Source: CAUZWH01 sp965224275
GTDB taxonomy: Bacteria; Pseudomonadota; Alphaproteobacteria; SHVV01
NCBI GenBank assembly: GCA_965224275.1
Contig: CBDCYR010000002.1
Coordinates: forward strand, 1 to 64,000
Direction of reading: 5' to 3'
Length of the DNA stretch: 64,000 nucleotides
Both the position numbers and the translations under genes were made by a program. The notes under the pieces are model-generated. The model saw only the letters and a program-made list of their open reading frames with translations. It was not told the DNA's origin and searched no databases. This document shows, in pieces, positions 25,997-34,382 of this stretch (positions within the stretch are counted from its first letter, which is position 1; every line of letters starts with the position of its first letter).

Positions 25997-27400
25997 CTAA
26001 TTAGCTAACGCCTTGGGCGCCAGGAGTGCAAGTGCCGACTCCATTGTTTCCAACTCCCAAATCCGTTCGATCAAGCCTTCGGCCTCGTCCGGCCGCATTG
26101 ACGTGGCGGTGCAGGCACGGAACTTGGCCTCAAGCTCGGCGTCACTGATCGGCCGTTGCGGCGTCCCCGTCGCAGCTGGATTGACCGTCCGAAGCTCGCG
26201 TCCATCGACGGTCCATATCGTGGCAATTGCTGGCTCGATAACGTCGTCGTCCGATTTTTCCTGTTCCGCCAACGCTTCAGATGGCACGACCTCGACCTTT
26301 GTCAATTGATCGAGGGTAGTGGGGTCGCTAATCGCAGCTTCGGTCAGATGATCGAAGGTTATGCCATCGAATAAGAGGGCACAGGCGATGCAATAAGGCA
26401 GACTGAATTGAGCCTCGGTGATATCTCGTGGCACGCGGTATTGCATGTAGTGGCTGATCGCAGGTGTGACCTCGCACCGAACCTTGGTTACTTGATCGGC
26501 CGTCAGACCGTGCTCGGCTTTGAGATCGAGTACCGCTTCGACCGACCCTTGTGCGCCCGCGCAGACCGGATAACGCTTGAACGTAAGACGTGATGTTTTG
26601 AGGACGAAGCGGTCACCTAGTTTGGCTAACTCGCTGGGGAAGAAGGTTCTATCGGCAAACATATTGGTGAACCCCTGCGCATGTTCGAACACGTCGTCGG
26701 GTGCGGTGAGACCGGCGAGCGCAAAGTTTGCGGCCTGCACACCTGCTTCGGCAGCTCGCCCACACGCGTAGGGCTTGATCGGTGTTCCCACCAGAACATA
26801 CGGGCCCGTCGCCTGTGCCGCAGCAATGCCAATGGCCTGGGCTAGCCCCTTTGCATCCAAACCCATGGCTTTGCCGGAACCCATTGCCGACCCGATAGCG
26901 CCAAGCAATCCGGTGGTCCACCAACCACGAAAAAAAAGCTCCGGCGTGAAGGCCCGCCCGAGCGCATATTCGGCCTCCACGCCGGCGACGAAGGCGGTGA
27001 GAAGATCGGCGCCGCCTGCCTGATTGGCTTGGGCAACCGCAAGGACGGCGGGCCACACCGCCGCCGTTCCATGCACCATCCCTTCGAAAGAGACATCGTC
27101 GTAGTCCCAGGCGTGCGCAGCCGTCCCATTGGCCAGCGCCGCGCCGGTGCTCGACGCGGTGGCATCTTCGCCAATTAGCGAACAGGGCCCGGCGTTGTAT
27201 TGAACCTTCACTTGTTCTCGAGTCAGCAATGCTGTGGCGTGTGCGGCACCTGCGTAGGACACGCCGATGACATCGAGGATGCAACGTTTGGCTTCGTGGA
27301 TTACCTCATCTGAAACCTGGTCTAAGTGGAAGCCAGCGACCCAGTCAGCCAAGGTTTCAGCGACCGGTACGTCAGTTTGAGACAAGGCTGCAGTGCTCAT
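25997..27400 (-). CDS. MmgE/PrpD-family protein
   Basis: 467 residues of the 2-methylcitrate dehydratase / cis-aconitate decarboxylase / iminodisuccinate epimerase fold. Typical stretches are AHAWDYDD near residue 115, LGAIGSAMGSGKAMGLD in the helical domain, and KRYPVCAGAQGSVEAVLDL with the family's YPVC-type signature. Members act on small branched di- or tricarboxylates without a metal cofactor. Its direct neighbour is a glutathione transferase transcribed the same way (29 bases upstream). The substrate cannot be inferred. Confidence 0.88.
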   Translation of the reverse strand: MSTAALSQTDVPVAETLADWVAGFHLDQVSDEVIHEAKRCILDVIGVSYAGAAHATALLTREQVKVQYNAGPCSLIGEDATASSTGAALANGTAAHAWDYDDVSFEGMVHGTAAVWPAVLAVAQANQAGGADLLTAFVAGVEAEYALGRAFTPELFFRGWWTTGLLGAIGSAMGSGKAMGLDAKGLAQAIGIAAAQATGPYVLVGTPIKPYACGRAAEAGVQAANFALAGLTAPDDVFEHAQGFTNMFADRTFFPSELAKLGDRFVLKTSRLTFKRYPVCAGAQGSVEAVLDLKAEHGLTADQVTKVRCEVTPAISHYMQYRVPRDITEAQFSLPYCIACALLFDGITFDHLTEAAISDPTTLDQLTKVEVVPSEALAEQEKSDDDVIEPAIATIWTVDGRELRTVNPAATGTPQRPISDAELEAKFRACTATSMRPDEAEGLIERIWELETMESALALLAPKALAN

Positions 27401-27429
27401 TACCCGACCCTATTCCACGAGTTACTTTC

Positions 27430-28083
27430 TTATTCGGCAAGCTTTTTGGGCAACCACGCCTCAGCGGCTGCGCGGTTGCGCGCCATAACCCGAGACACGT
27501 CTGGGTGAGCGAGAACCGTTTCATGCCATGCGGCAATGTTGGCGGGATAGGAAACGGCGCAGCCCATCGCTTCGGTCACCAGTTCGAGGTACATCAACGT
27601 CGAGGGGTAGGCGCAATCGGCCAAACGAATCCGATCGCCGACCAGGAAAGGTGCAGGCTGGGCAATGGAACCAAATCGATCGAGTAGCACTTGGATGCGA
27701 GCGAGGTTTTCGTCAACCACCGACATATCACGCGTACGTTCCGGAACCTGATAATAGATATTGCGGATCGGGGGCTCCAGATGGATATCGTGAAACCGCG
27801 AGAAGAACCGCGAGTGCGCACGCGCCTGCGGCTCATCGGGTAGCAATCGCGGCTCCGGGAAGCGCTCCTCCAAATATTCGGAGATTACCTCGGATTCGCT
27901 GATCGTCAGATCACCATCAACGAGGGCGGGAATTTGGCGCATCGGAATGACGCCTCGATAGGTATCGGTGCGCAGTCCGCCGGGTGGTTCGCGCAGCTCG
28001 AACTCGCCTTCGATGCCTTTGATCGCGATGACAATTGCGACCTTGGTCGCATAGCTCGAATGCGGAAGCGTGTAGAGGATCAT
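27430..28083 (-). CDS. glutathione S-transferase family protein
   Basis: 217 residues. The N-terminal thioredoxin-like domain starts MILYTLPHSSYATKV (Ser/Tyr near the glutathione site), IPALVDGDLTISESEVISEYL is the classical cis-Pro and glutathione-gamma-Glu (ES) region, and an all-helical C-terminal domain follows. It conjugates or isomerises small electrophiles with glutathione. It begins 31 bases downstream of the ABC ATPase stop on the same strand, so it may be cotranscribed with the importer and with the MmgE/PrpD gene. Confidence 0.88.
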   Translation of the reverse strand: MILYTLPHSSYATKVAIVIAIKGIEGEFELREPPGGLRTDTYRGVIPMRQIPALVDGDLTISESEVISEYLEERFPEPRLLPDEPQARAHSRFFSRFHDIHLEPPIRNIYYQVPERTRDMSVVDENLARIQVLLDRFGSIAQPAPFLVGDRIRLADCAYPSTLMYLELVTEAMGCAVSYPANIAAWHETVLAHPDVSRVMARNRAAAEAWLPKKLAE

Positions 28084-28114
28084 CTAGTGGTACCGGTTTC
28101 GCCCGGCGTTTCGC

Positions 28115-28858
28115 TCAGTGAATCAGGATCTGACTGAGGAAAAGTTTTGTACGATCGCTTTTTGGCGCCGAAAAGAAATCAGCGGGCTCAGCCGTTTCGA
28201 CGATCTCACCCTCGTCCATGAAAACCATGTTGTTGGCGACCGTTCGGGCGAATCCCATTTCGTGGGTTACGACGATCATGGTCATGCCGTCCTTGGCGAG
28301 TTCCACCATCGTGTCGAGCACTTCTTTGATCATCTCAGGATCGAGTGCCGATGTTGGCTCATCGAACAGCATCATCTTGGGACGCATGCACAGACTGCGG
28401 GCGATCGCAACGCGCTGTTGCTGACCGCCCGAAAGCTGGGCTGGGTATTTGTCGGCCTGTTCTGGAATATGGACGCGATCGAGATAGTGCATGGCAATTT
28501 CGCGTGCCTCTGCTTTCGACGCGCTGCGCGCCTTAATTGGCGCCAAGGTGAGATTGTCGAGCACGGTCAGGTGCGGGAATAGATTGAACTGCTGGAACAC
28601 CATGCCGACTTCGCGACGCACGGCCGTGATGTTCTTGGTGTCGTCGGTAAGCTCGATGCCATCGACCACGATCGTGCCGGCGTCGTGGCGCTCGAGCCGG
28701 TTGACGCAGCGGATCATGGTCGACTTGCCGGAGCCCGAGGGACCGCACACCACCACCCGCTCACCCTGCTTAACCGACAGGCTCACGCCCTTGAGCGCTT
28801 GAAACGTACCGAACCATTTGCTGACGTCGGTAAGCTCGATGATGGTCGAGTCGGACAT
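28115..28858 (-). CDS. polar amino acid ABC transporter ATPase
   Basis: 247 residues of the GlnQ/HisP family. Walker A is GPSGSGKST, the Q-loop lies in GMVFQQFNLFPHLT, the signature is LSGGQQQR, Walker B is MMLFDEPTSALDPE, and the H-loop is VTHEMGFA. It powers uptake through the two permeases encoded upstream. ATG 28858 is used because the family N-terminus begins there. A hairpin in the 89-base gap from the binding-protein gene probably lowers ATPase expression relative to the binding protein. Confidence 0.92.
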   Translation of the reverse strand: MSDSTIIELTDVSKWFGTFQALKGVSLSVKQGERVVVCGPSGSGKSTMIRCVNRLERHDAGTIVVDGIELTDDTKNITAVRREVGMVFQQFNLFPHLTVLDNLTLAPIKARSASKAEAREIAMHYLDRVHIPEQADKYPAQLSGGQQQRVAIARSLCMRPKMMLFDEPTSALDPEMIKEVLDTMVELAKDGMTMIVVTHEMGFARTVANNMVFMDEGEIVETAEPADFFSAPKSDRTKLFLSQILIH

Positions 28859-28900
28859 AGCTATTGGCGATCTATTGATGGGATGGCAAGGCGAAAAGCC

Positions 28901-28927
28901 GCCGGCCACTCTATCAGAGTGACCGGC
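28901..28927 (-). terminator. hairpin between binding-protein and ATPase genes
   Basis: On the - strand the RNA reads GCCGGTCACTCT-GAT-AGAGTGGCCGGC, a 12-pair stem with one mismatch and a 3-base loop, followed shortly by CUUUU. It lies just after the stop of the substrate-binding-protein gene. Such stems often act as partial terminators or 3' stabilisers that raise the abundance of the upstream mRNA. Confidence 0.65.
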
Positions 28928-28947
28928 GCAATTCGCTCTATCGCGAT

Positions 28948-29796
28948 CTATTTCTTGGCCGCTACCTGATCTTTCCAATCGCCGGTGCGGAACCAAAAGT
29001 CGCGCCGCTCTTCGAGGAAGCCACGCTCTGAGTTCAGAGTAATCCAGTTGTTGAGCCAGTTGATAACATCGGGATCGCCCTTGCGTACTGCAAACGCAGA
29101 CGCCCACCGCAACATCATCTTTTTACCCAGCGGCTGCCAGATCTGATCTGGGTAGTCGATCGCGTAATTGCTGGGCTTGGGCTCAGCTGTTACGAAGCCA
29201 TGCGCGGTTCCATTTAAAACGTCCTGGATCGCCTGCGCGTCGTCGTCAAACTGACGAATTTTGGCTTTCTTCGATATTTGACGGACCGAGGCAATCGAAT
29301 CATTCGAGCCGCGCCGAACCGTGAAAACGACGTCCGGGCTATTGAACTGAGAAATCTTCCAATTGCCGGTCAGTTTCTTATTGGCGGCGAAACCGATGCC
29401 ATGCCAAGTGTAGGGATTGGAGAAATTGACGGTCAGATTGCGCTTCGGCACCATCGAAATCCCGGTCATGATAATGTCGAACTCGCCGCCGACGAGTGCG
29501 GGAATAATGCCGGAGAAGGACGTCGGAACAAACTCGATATCGACATCCATATCCTTGGCAACTTTCTTGGCGACGTCGATCTCGAAGCCGATCAGCCCGC
29601 CATCCTTGGCCCGCATAACCCACGGCACGAAACTCGCTACGCCGGCGCGAAGCTTTCCGCGTTTTTGGATCTGCACGAGAACGCTATCGGCGGCAAGGTC
29701 TTTGGAGACCGATTGGGCCGTCGCGGGCGCGCTAAAGGCCGCCGCCAAAAGAACAGCAAACGCTAGTGTTGAAAGAGATTTGGTTAGTTTGAGCAT
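28948..29796 (-). CDS. ABC transporter substrate-binding protein
   Basis: 282 residues of the periplasmic amino-acid-binding family (family 3). It has a signal peptide with cleavage likely after SAPATA (residue ~28), then the two-lobed domain: RGKLRAGVASFVPWVMRAKDGGLIGFE (shortened motif: GGLIGFEIDVAKKVAKD) and FVPTSFSGIIPALVGGEFDI. Ligand contacts of the family (Asp in GEFDIIMTG, Arg region) are in place. ATG 29796 follows GGGGAGG. It is the third gene of a permease-permease-SBP-ATPase operon, a polar or modified amino acid being the likely ligand. Confidence 0.92.
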   Translation of the reverse strand: MLKLTKSLSTLAFAVLLAAAFSAPATAQSVSKDLAADSVLVQIQKRGKLRAGVASFVPWVMRAKDGGLIGFEIDVAKKVAKDMDVDIEFVPTSFSGIIPALVGGEFDIIMTGISMVPKRNLTVNFSNPYTWHGIGFAANKKLTGNWKISQFNSPDVVFTVRRGSNDSIASVRQISKKAKIRQFDDDAQAIQDVLNGTAHGFVTAEPKPSNYAIDYPDQIWQPLGKKMMLRWASAFAVRKGDPDVINWLNNWITLNSERGFLEERRDFWFRTGDWKDQVAAKK

Positions 29797-29923
29797 CGGA
29801 ACCTCCCCGTTAAGTCGCTCATTAACACCAACCGGCGCCATCAGCGAGCCGGAAGTTGATTGAAACTATTTCTTATTGTGCCAAGTGAGTTTAGTCGAGT
29901 CCTGAACGGGTTGTATAGACAGG

Positions 29924-30847
29924 CTAGGTCGCACGGCCGCGGCTCATACGACGTTCCATCCGCGCAAACAATCGCGCCAGCCCATAGCAGACGATGAAAT
30001 ACATCGCCCCCACGATGATCCAGGTCTCGAAGACCCGTGTCGTCGTCGCCTGGATTTCGGTGCCCATAAAGGTGAGTTCCTGCACCGACAGCAGCGAAAC
30101 CAAGGCCGAGTCCTTGATGAGTTGGATCGATTGATTGGCAAGCGGCGGTGAGATGCGCTGGATCGCCTGCGGTATGATAATATGTCGCAGTTGCTGATAG
30201 CGCGATAATCTGAGGCTCTGACCGGCTTCCCATTGACCTCGCTCAAGCGATTGAATGCCGGCCCGGACGATTTCGGTAATGTAAGCGCCCTCGTATAGCG
30301 CGAGGGTTATCGCCGCCGCAGCAAAATTTCGTAAGACGTTGAATTCACCAAATACTATTCGAATAAAGTCCTGCCAGAATGGCGATGCGCTCTGCGCTAG
30401 GTCGGTAAGGTCGAGCGGTTTTAGCAGCTGGTTTCCGACGAAGAAGAACATGATGAAAATGAACGGAACCGGCGGAATGTTGCGGACGAATTCGACATAA
30501 CCGCGCGAGATCAACCGCAGCAACAGCACGTCGCTAATGCGGCAAACGCCCATGACCAAGCCGAGGATGAGCCCGAAGACTGCCGCCCAGGCGCAGATCC
30601 GGACCAGAATGATCATTCCCTCGATGAGAATATTCTTGCGCCAGCTCTGCGCTTCTTCGTCGTAGTAGACGAAGAAATCGAGCACGCGCGCCCAATCCCA
30701 ATTGTAAACGAGTTCGGTGTTCACCCGATAAACGAGATAGCCGATCAGCGCGGCGACCACGCCGATGACGACAACGTCAAGAATCGTGATTTTGAACTCA
30801 CGTTTGCGCACGGGCGGAGCCATGGCTTCGCTAGCTGGGGTGCTCAT
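29924..30847 (-). CDS. polar amino acid ABC permease (second)
   Basis: 307 residues with a long cytoplasmic N-terminus, at least five hydrophobic segments and the EAA-type coupling loop EAGQSLRLSRYQQLRHIIIPQA. The VEFVRNIPP-type motif (GYVEFVRNIPPVPFI) typical of His/Glu/Gln/Arg permeases (HisM/GltK) is present. It pairs with the upstream permease; its ATG overlaps that gene's stop by four bases. A 127-base gap to the binding-protein gene may hold a further promoter. Confidence 0.9.
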   Translation of the reverse strand: MSTPASEAMAPPVRKREFKITILDVVVIGVVAALIGYLVYRVNTELVYNWDWARVLDFFVYYDEEAQSWRKNILIEGMIILVRICAWAAVFGLILGLVMGVCRISDVLLLRLISRGYVEFVRNIPPVPFIFIMFFFVGNQLLKPLDLTDLAQSASPFWQDFIRIVFGEFNVLRNFAAAAITLALYEGAYITEIVRAGIQSLERGQWEAGQSLRLSRYQQLRHIIIPQAIQRISPPLANQSIQLIKDSALVSLLSVQELTFMGTEIQATTTRVFETWIIVGAMYFIVCYGLARLFARMERRMSRGRAT

Positions 30848-31674
30848 CGCTGTGACCGCCTGCGTATACGGTTCTCAAACAGATTGATCAGAATCGACAG
30901 CGTCACTGTGACGACCAGGTAAATCGCGCCTGTGGCCAGCCAGATCTCGAACGCCATGAAGGTCTCGGCGATGAGATCAAGAGCCATCGTCGTGAGATCA
31001 AATATTGCAACAGCGCTCAGGATCGATGAATGCTTGATCAAGGTTACGAATTGGCTTGTGAGTGGCGGCAGCATCAAGGGTATCGCCTGTGGCAGAACGA
31101 CATAGCGATAGGTGTCGGCGCGCTCAATCCCAAGACTATCGCTCGCCTCCCACTGACCCTTATGGACGGACTCGATTCCCGCCCGGAAGATCTCGGCGGC
31201 GAACGAACCCTCGTGAAACGAAAGTGCCAACACGCAGGCCAAAAAACCGCCGAGACCAAACATCGGAGCAAACACGAAATAGAATATGTAGACCTGCACC
31301 AGAATTGGTGTGTTGCGGATCAATTGGAGATAACCGGTCGCCACAGCTCGGCCGGCAAACGAGTTCGATCGCCGCAACAAGGCCGTCGTCAACCCAATGA
31401 CAGCTGCTAGGGGGAGCGACCAAGCGGTAATTTCGAAGGTGACAAACAGCCCATCCATCAGCGGGCCCCAAACGAATTCGCCGTCAATTACCCGGTAGAG
31501 GAGCTTGGGAATTCGGTACCATTGCCAGTTGTAATTAAGAGAATTGGCGCCGGTCGTCGCCAGATAGAACAGACCAACGACAAGCGCGACGAATTGCGCC
31601 AAGTCGATCCACGGTGCACGCTTGGGCGCCGATGTGGCACCGGTTACCGCAGCGCCTTCAACGGTCGATGCCAT
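30844..31674 (-). CDS. polar amino acid ABC permease (first)
   Basis: 276 residues. It has several membrane segments, the YLQLIRNTPILVQVYI motif and the coupling loop EASDSLGIERADTYRYVVLPQA of the HisQ/GltJ type. ATG 31674 is preferred: it follows GGAGGCCA, while a TTG start 15 codons upstream would add a KSGW-repeat tail encoded by a 12 bp tandem repeat. It is the first gene of the importer operon and divergent from the FAD oxidoreductase at 31932. Confidence 0.88.
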   Translation of the reverse strand: MASTVEGAAVTGATSAPKRAPWIDLAQFVALVVGLFYLATTGANSLNYNWQWYRIPKLLYRVIDGEFVWGPLMDGLFVTFEITAWSLPLAAVIGLTTALLRRSNSFAGRAVATGYLQLIRNTPILVQVYIFYFVFAPMFGLGGFLACVLALSFHEGSFAAEIFRAGIESVHKGQWEASDSLGIERADTYRYVVLPQAIPLMLPPLTSQFVTLIKHSSILSAVAIFDLTTMALDLIAETFMAFEIWLATGAIYLVVTVTLSILINLFENRIRRRSQR

Positions 31675-31681
31675 TGGCCTC

Positions 31682-31729
31682 CAACCACTCTTCCAACCGC
31701 TCGTCCAACCACTCTTCAAACCACTCGTC
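31682..31729. repeat. four 12 bp tandem repeats upstream of the permease start
   Basis: Four consecutive units: caaccactcttc, caaccgctcgtc, caaccactcttc, aaaccactcgtc, alternating in an A-B-A-B manner with one or two changes. They sit directly before the Shine-Dalgarno site of the permease operon and in the divergent promoter region. Repeat-number change could tune spacing, or, if the TTG at 31719 is used, add K/T-S-G-W units to the protein. Confidence 0.8.
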
Positions 31730-31931
31730 TAACTTTTGGGGACCTGCCCCGCGGCGTAGCTTTTGCTGCGATATCAGCAAGATTAGTTGCCTCCCAGGCG
31801 CGTTCGAAGCGGCACTCTAGGGGAGGCCCGTGGCGCGAACAACCGGCATCGCGGAGGGGTGATGGGCGCTGATTGCGCATCCGGGTATGCGATTGCGAAC
31901 ATATTGCGCACCGCTATGCTCTCGCCTCACG

Positions 31932-33239
31932 ATGGTCGACTCGTCTGATGTTTTCACTGCCGATGCCAAATTCACGCCCTATTGGTGGGAAGAGGCGCGG
32001 CGCCAGGACCACCGGTACGTTGACCTTCCCGTGCAAGCTGATGTCGTCATTATCGGTTCTGGGTATGCGGGACTATCGGCTGCACTGACGCTTGCGCGGG
32101 CGGGCCGCGACGTTGTCGTCGTTGACGCCGGCGATCCCGGCTATGGCGCCAGCAGCCGCTCCGGCGGAATGATTGGTTCGGGGCATCGTCTGAGCTATTT
32201 TGAGCTTGTCCGGCGCTACGGCGAAGAGGCTGCCGTCGACGTTCTCAACGAGGGACGACGCTCGCTCGAGTTCACCACCGATCTGATCGAGCGCGAGACC
32301 ATCGATTGCCATTTTCAACGCAGCGGACGATTTCGCGGCGCCGCGCGCCCTCGGGACTACGAACGGATCGGTCGTGAAGTGGACGCGGTCAAACGTGTCA
32401 CCGGTGCCGAGATCGACATGGTACCGGCGCGCGAGCAACGCAACGAAGTCGTTACCGAGCGCTACGCCGGCGGATGCATTTATCACCAACACGGTGGATT
32501 GCAACCCGGCTTATTTCATTCCGGCCTGCTGACGAAAGCAGAGACTGCGGGTGCCACGATTGTCGGGCAGGCTCGGGTTAGCGCGATTGATGGACTCCGC
32601 GGCGCATTCACCATCGTAACCACGAAGGGAAACATTTCTGCCAGCGACGTCGTCGTCGCAACCAATGGGTATACCGATGCGGCACTGACGCCTCGGCTCG
32701 CCCGCGGCCTCATCCCGGTGGCCGCGTTTGTCGTGGCCACCGAACCGCTCGGTCAAAACGCCGTCAGAAGCCTCATCCCTGGCGGCCGCATGATCGTCGA
32801 AACCCATCGCCGTCATTGTTACTACCGGGCTTCGCCAGATGGTGGACGCATTCTGTTTGGCGCCCGCGCGGCGCTGCATGCAATTGATCCACGCAAAAGC
32901 GGCCGGCGGCTGCATGGTTTCATCGGCGATGTGTTTCCCGATTTGAGAAGGGTTCATCTAACGCATTCCTGGACCGGATTCATCGCCTTTTCTCGCGACA
33001 CACTCACACACATCGGCGAGCGCAACGGTCTCCATTTTGCGCTGGCTTGCAATGGTTCTGGCGTTGCGATGGCGCCTTATGCCGGACACAAGGCAGCGCT
33101 CAAATTGCTGGGTTCGAGCGACGGTCGAACCGCGTTTGACGATCACGAGTTTCGCGCCTATCCGCTGTACTCGGGGCGCCCCTGGTTTATGCCGGCCGTC
33201 GATCTTTACTATCGATGGGCGGATTGGCGTGAAAACTAA
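31932..33239 (+). CDS. FAD-dependent amine/amino-acid oxidoreductase (PuuB/OrdL-like)
   Basis: 435 residues of the D-amino-acid-oxidase-like fold. The leader TPYWWEEARRQ is typical for gamma-glutamylputrescine oxidase relatives, FAD binding is VIIGSGYAGLSAALTLA (residues ~38-54), and GASSRSGGMIGSGH is the family's conserved flavin segment. These enzymes oxidise secondary or primary amines to imines. ATG 31932 fits that leader; no strong ribosome-binding site is visible. It is divergent from the ABC importer, suggesting that the imported amine or amino acid is its substrate. Confidence 0.85.
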   Translation: MVDSSDVFTADAKFTPYWWEEARRQDHRYVDLPVQADVVIIGSGYAGLSAALTLARAGRDVVVVDAGDPGYGASSRSGGMIGSGHRLSYFELVRRYGEEAAVDVLNEGRRSLEFTTDLIERETIDCHFQRSGRFRGAARPRDYERIGREVDAVKRVTGAEIDMVPAREQRNEVVTERYAGGCIYHQHGGLQPGLFHSGLLTKAETAGATIVGQARVSAIDGLRGAFTIVTTKGNISASDVVVATNGYTDAALTPRLARGLIPVAAFVVATEPLGQNAVRSLIPGGRMIVETHRRHCYYRASPDGGRILFGARAALHAIDPRKSGRRLHGFIGDVFPDLRRVHLTHSWTGFIAFSRDTLTHIGERNGLHFALACNGSGVAMAPYAGHKAALKLLGSSDGRTAFDDHEFRAYPLYSGRPWFMPAVDLYYRWADWREN

Positions 33240-33295
33240 CGAGTCAGCGCGCATAGGCTGGCAGACTACAAAAGCGGCGCTATATGAGCTAAGCG

Positions 33296-34189
33296 ATGGA
33301 TCAGACGGTCACCAATAAATCTGCCGCAACCGTACGCCTCGCCGACGGCCGCACCGTCGTCTATGCCGAGCACGGCGACGCGAGCGGAACGCCATTGATT
33401 GCGCTGCACGGAACACCGGGTTCGCGGATTAATTGGCGGACCGCAGATGCCGCCGCGCGCGCACACAGCCTGCGATTGATTGCCCCGGATCGAGCGGGTT
33501 GCGGGCTCTCTGATCCGAAACCCGGCCGGACCATGGTCGACGCGGCGGTCGATGTTGCCGAACTCGCCGACCTCCTTGGTATCGATCGGTTTTTTGTAAT
33601 CGGACTGTCCGGTGGCGGCCCGCACGCGGCCGCGACGGCATGGAAGCTACCCGATCGGGTGATCGCCGCCGCGGTGGTGAGTGGCATGGGACCGCAAACC
33701 GAGCCTGAGGTGTGGACCAACCTCAGTAAGCTTTACCGTCTGAACTTCGGCCTGATCCGCCGAGCGCCTGCGTTCGCCCATCTGGCAGCTGCCCTGATGC
33801 GACGTTCGGCTACCAGCGAAACCGGCTTCTTGTTACGCAGACTGGCGGTTCGTTTGCCAGCTGCGGACCAGCGCATCATGGACAACCCGCATATGCAGGC
33901 CGAACTCAACGAAGCGATTGTTGAGTCATTGCGGCTCGGCAATAGGGGTGCAATCCAAGATCTTCTCCTGTTCGTGCGCCCTTGGGGTTTTCGGCTCGAA
34001 GAGATATCCGTACCGGTGCTGCTGTGGCACGGAACCGAAGACGCCCACACGCCTATTGTCATGGGGCGCTTCGTTGCTGAGCTAATCCCGGGATGTCAGG
34101 CAACGTTCCTTGAAGGTGCCGGCCACATGTGGCTGTTCGAGAATTTCGAGACGGTGTTCGCGGCTTTGACCAGCCAGGCGATCGCCTAA
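33296..34189 (+). CDS. alpha/beta-hydrolase
   Basis: 297 residues. The oxyanion loop is HGTPGSR, the nucleophile S105 lies in GLSGGGPHAA, the acid is in the HGTEDAHTP segment, and the catalytic His is in GAGHMW close to the C-terminus: a complete triad. The fold covers esterases, lactonases and haloperoxidase-like enzymes, so the substrate is open. It lies on the same strand as the FAD oxidoreductase (56 bases downstream) and ahead of the amidase, and may form part of a short rightward unit. Confidence 0.88.
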   Translation: MDQTVTNKSAATVRLADGRTVVYAEHGDASGTPLIALHGTPGSRINWRTADAAARAHSLRLIAPDRAGCGLSDPKPGRTMVDAAVDVAELADLLGIDRFFVIGLSGGGPHAAATAWKLPDRVIAAAVVSGMGPQTEPEVWTNLSKLYRLNFGLIRRAPAFAHLAAALMRRSATSETGFLLRRLAVRLPAADQRIMDNPHMQAELNEAIVESLRLGNRGAIQDLLLFVRPWGFRLEEISVPVLLWHGTEDAHTPIVMGRFVAELIPGCQATFLEGAGHMWLFENFETVFAALTSQAIA

Positions 34190-34382
34190 CCCGCCGACCA
34201 TTGGCGGCTCCAACGTCGCTGGGCTAGGCTCCTGACAAAGCTGGCCTCCCGAATGGCAGGGCTCGTGATCGACCGCGCGGTGGCGCCCGACGCGCGTGAA
34301 GCGTTTTATGTCGAGCACGCCGTGACGATTTGCGAGGCCCTGCGAGCCGCGCAACGCTTGGCGTTAAAAACGGGAGATACGA

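Noticed and set aside
34190..34382. Possible small gene between the alpha/beta-hydrolase and the amidase
   Set aside because: Frames crossing this gap continue as shadows inside the amidase gene and lack a ribosome-binding site.
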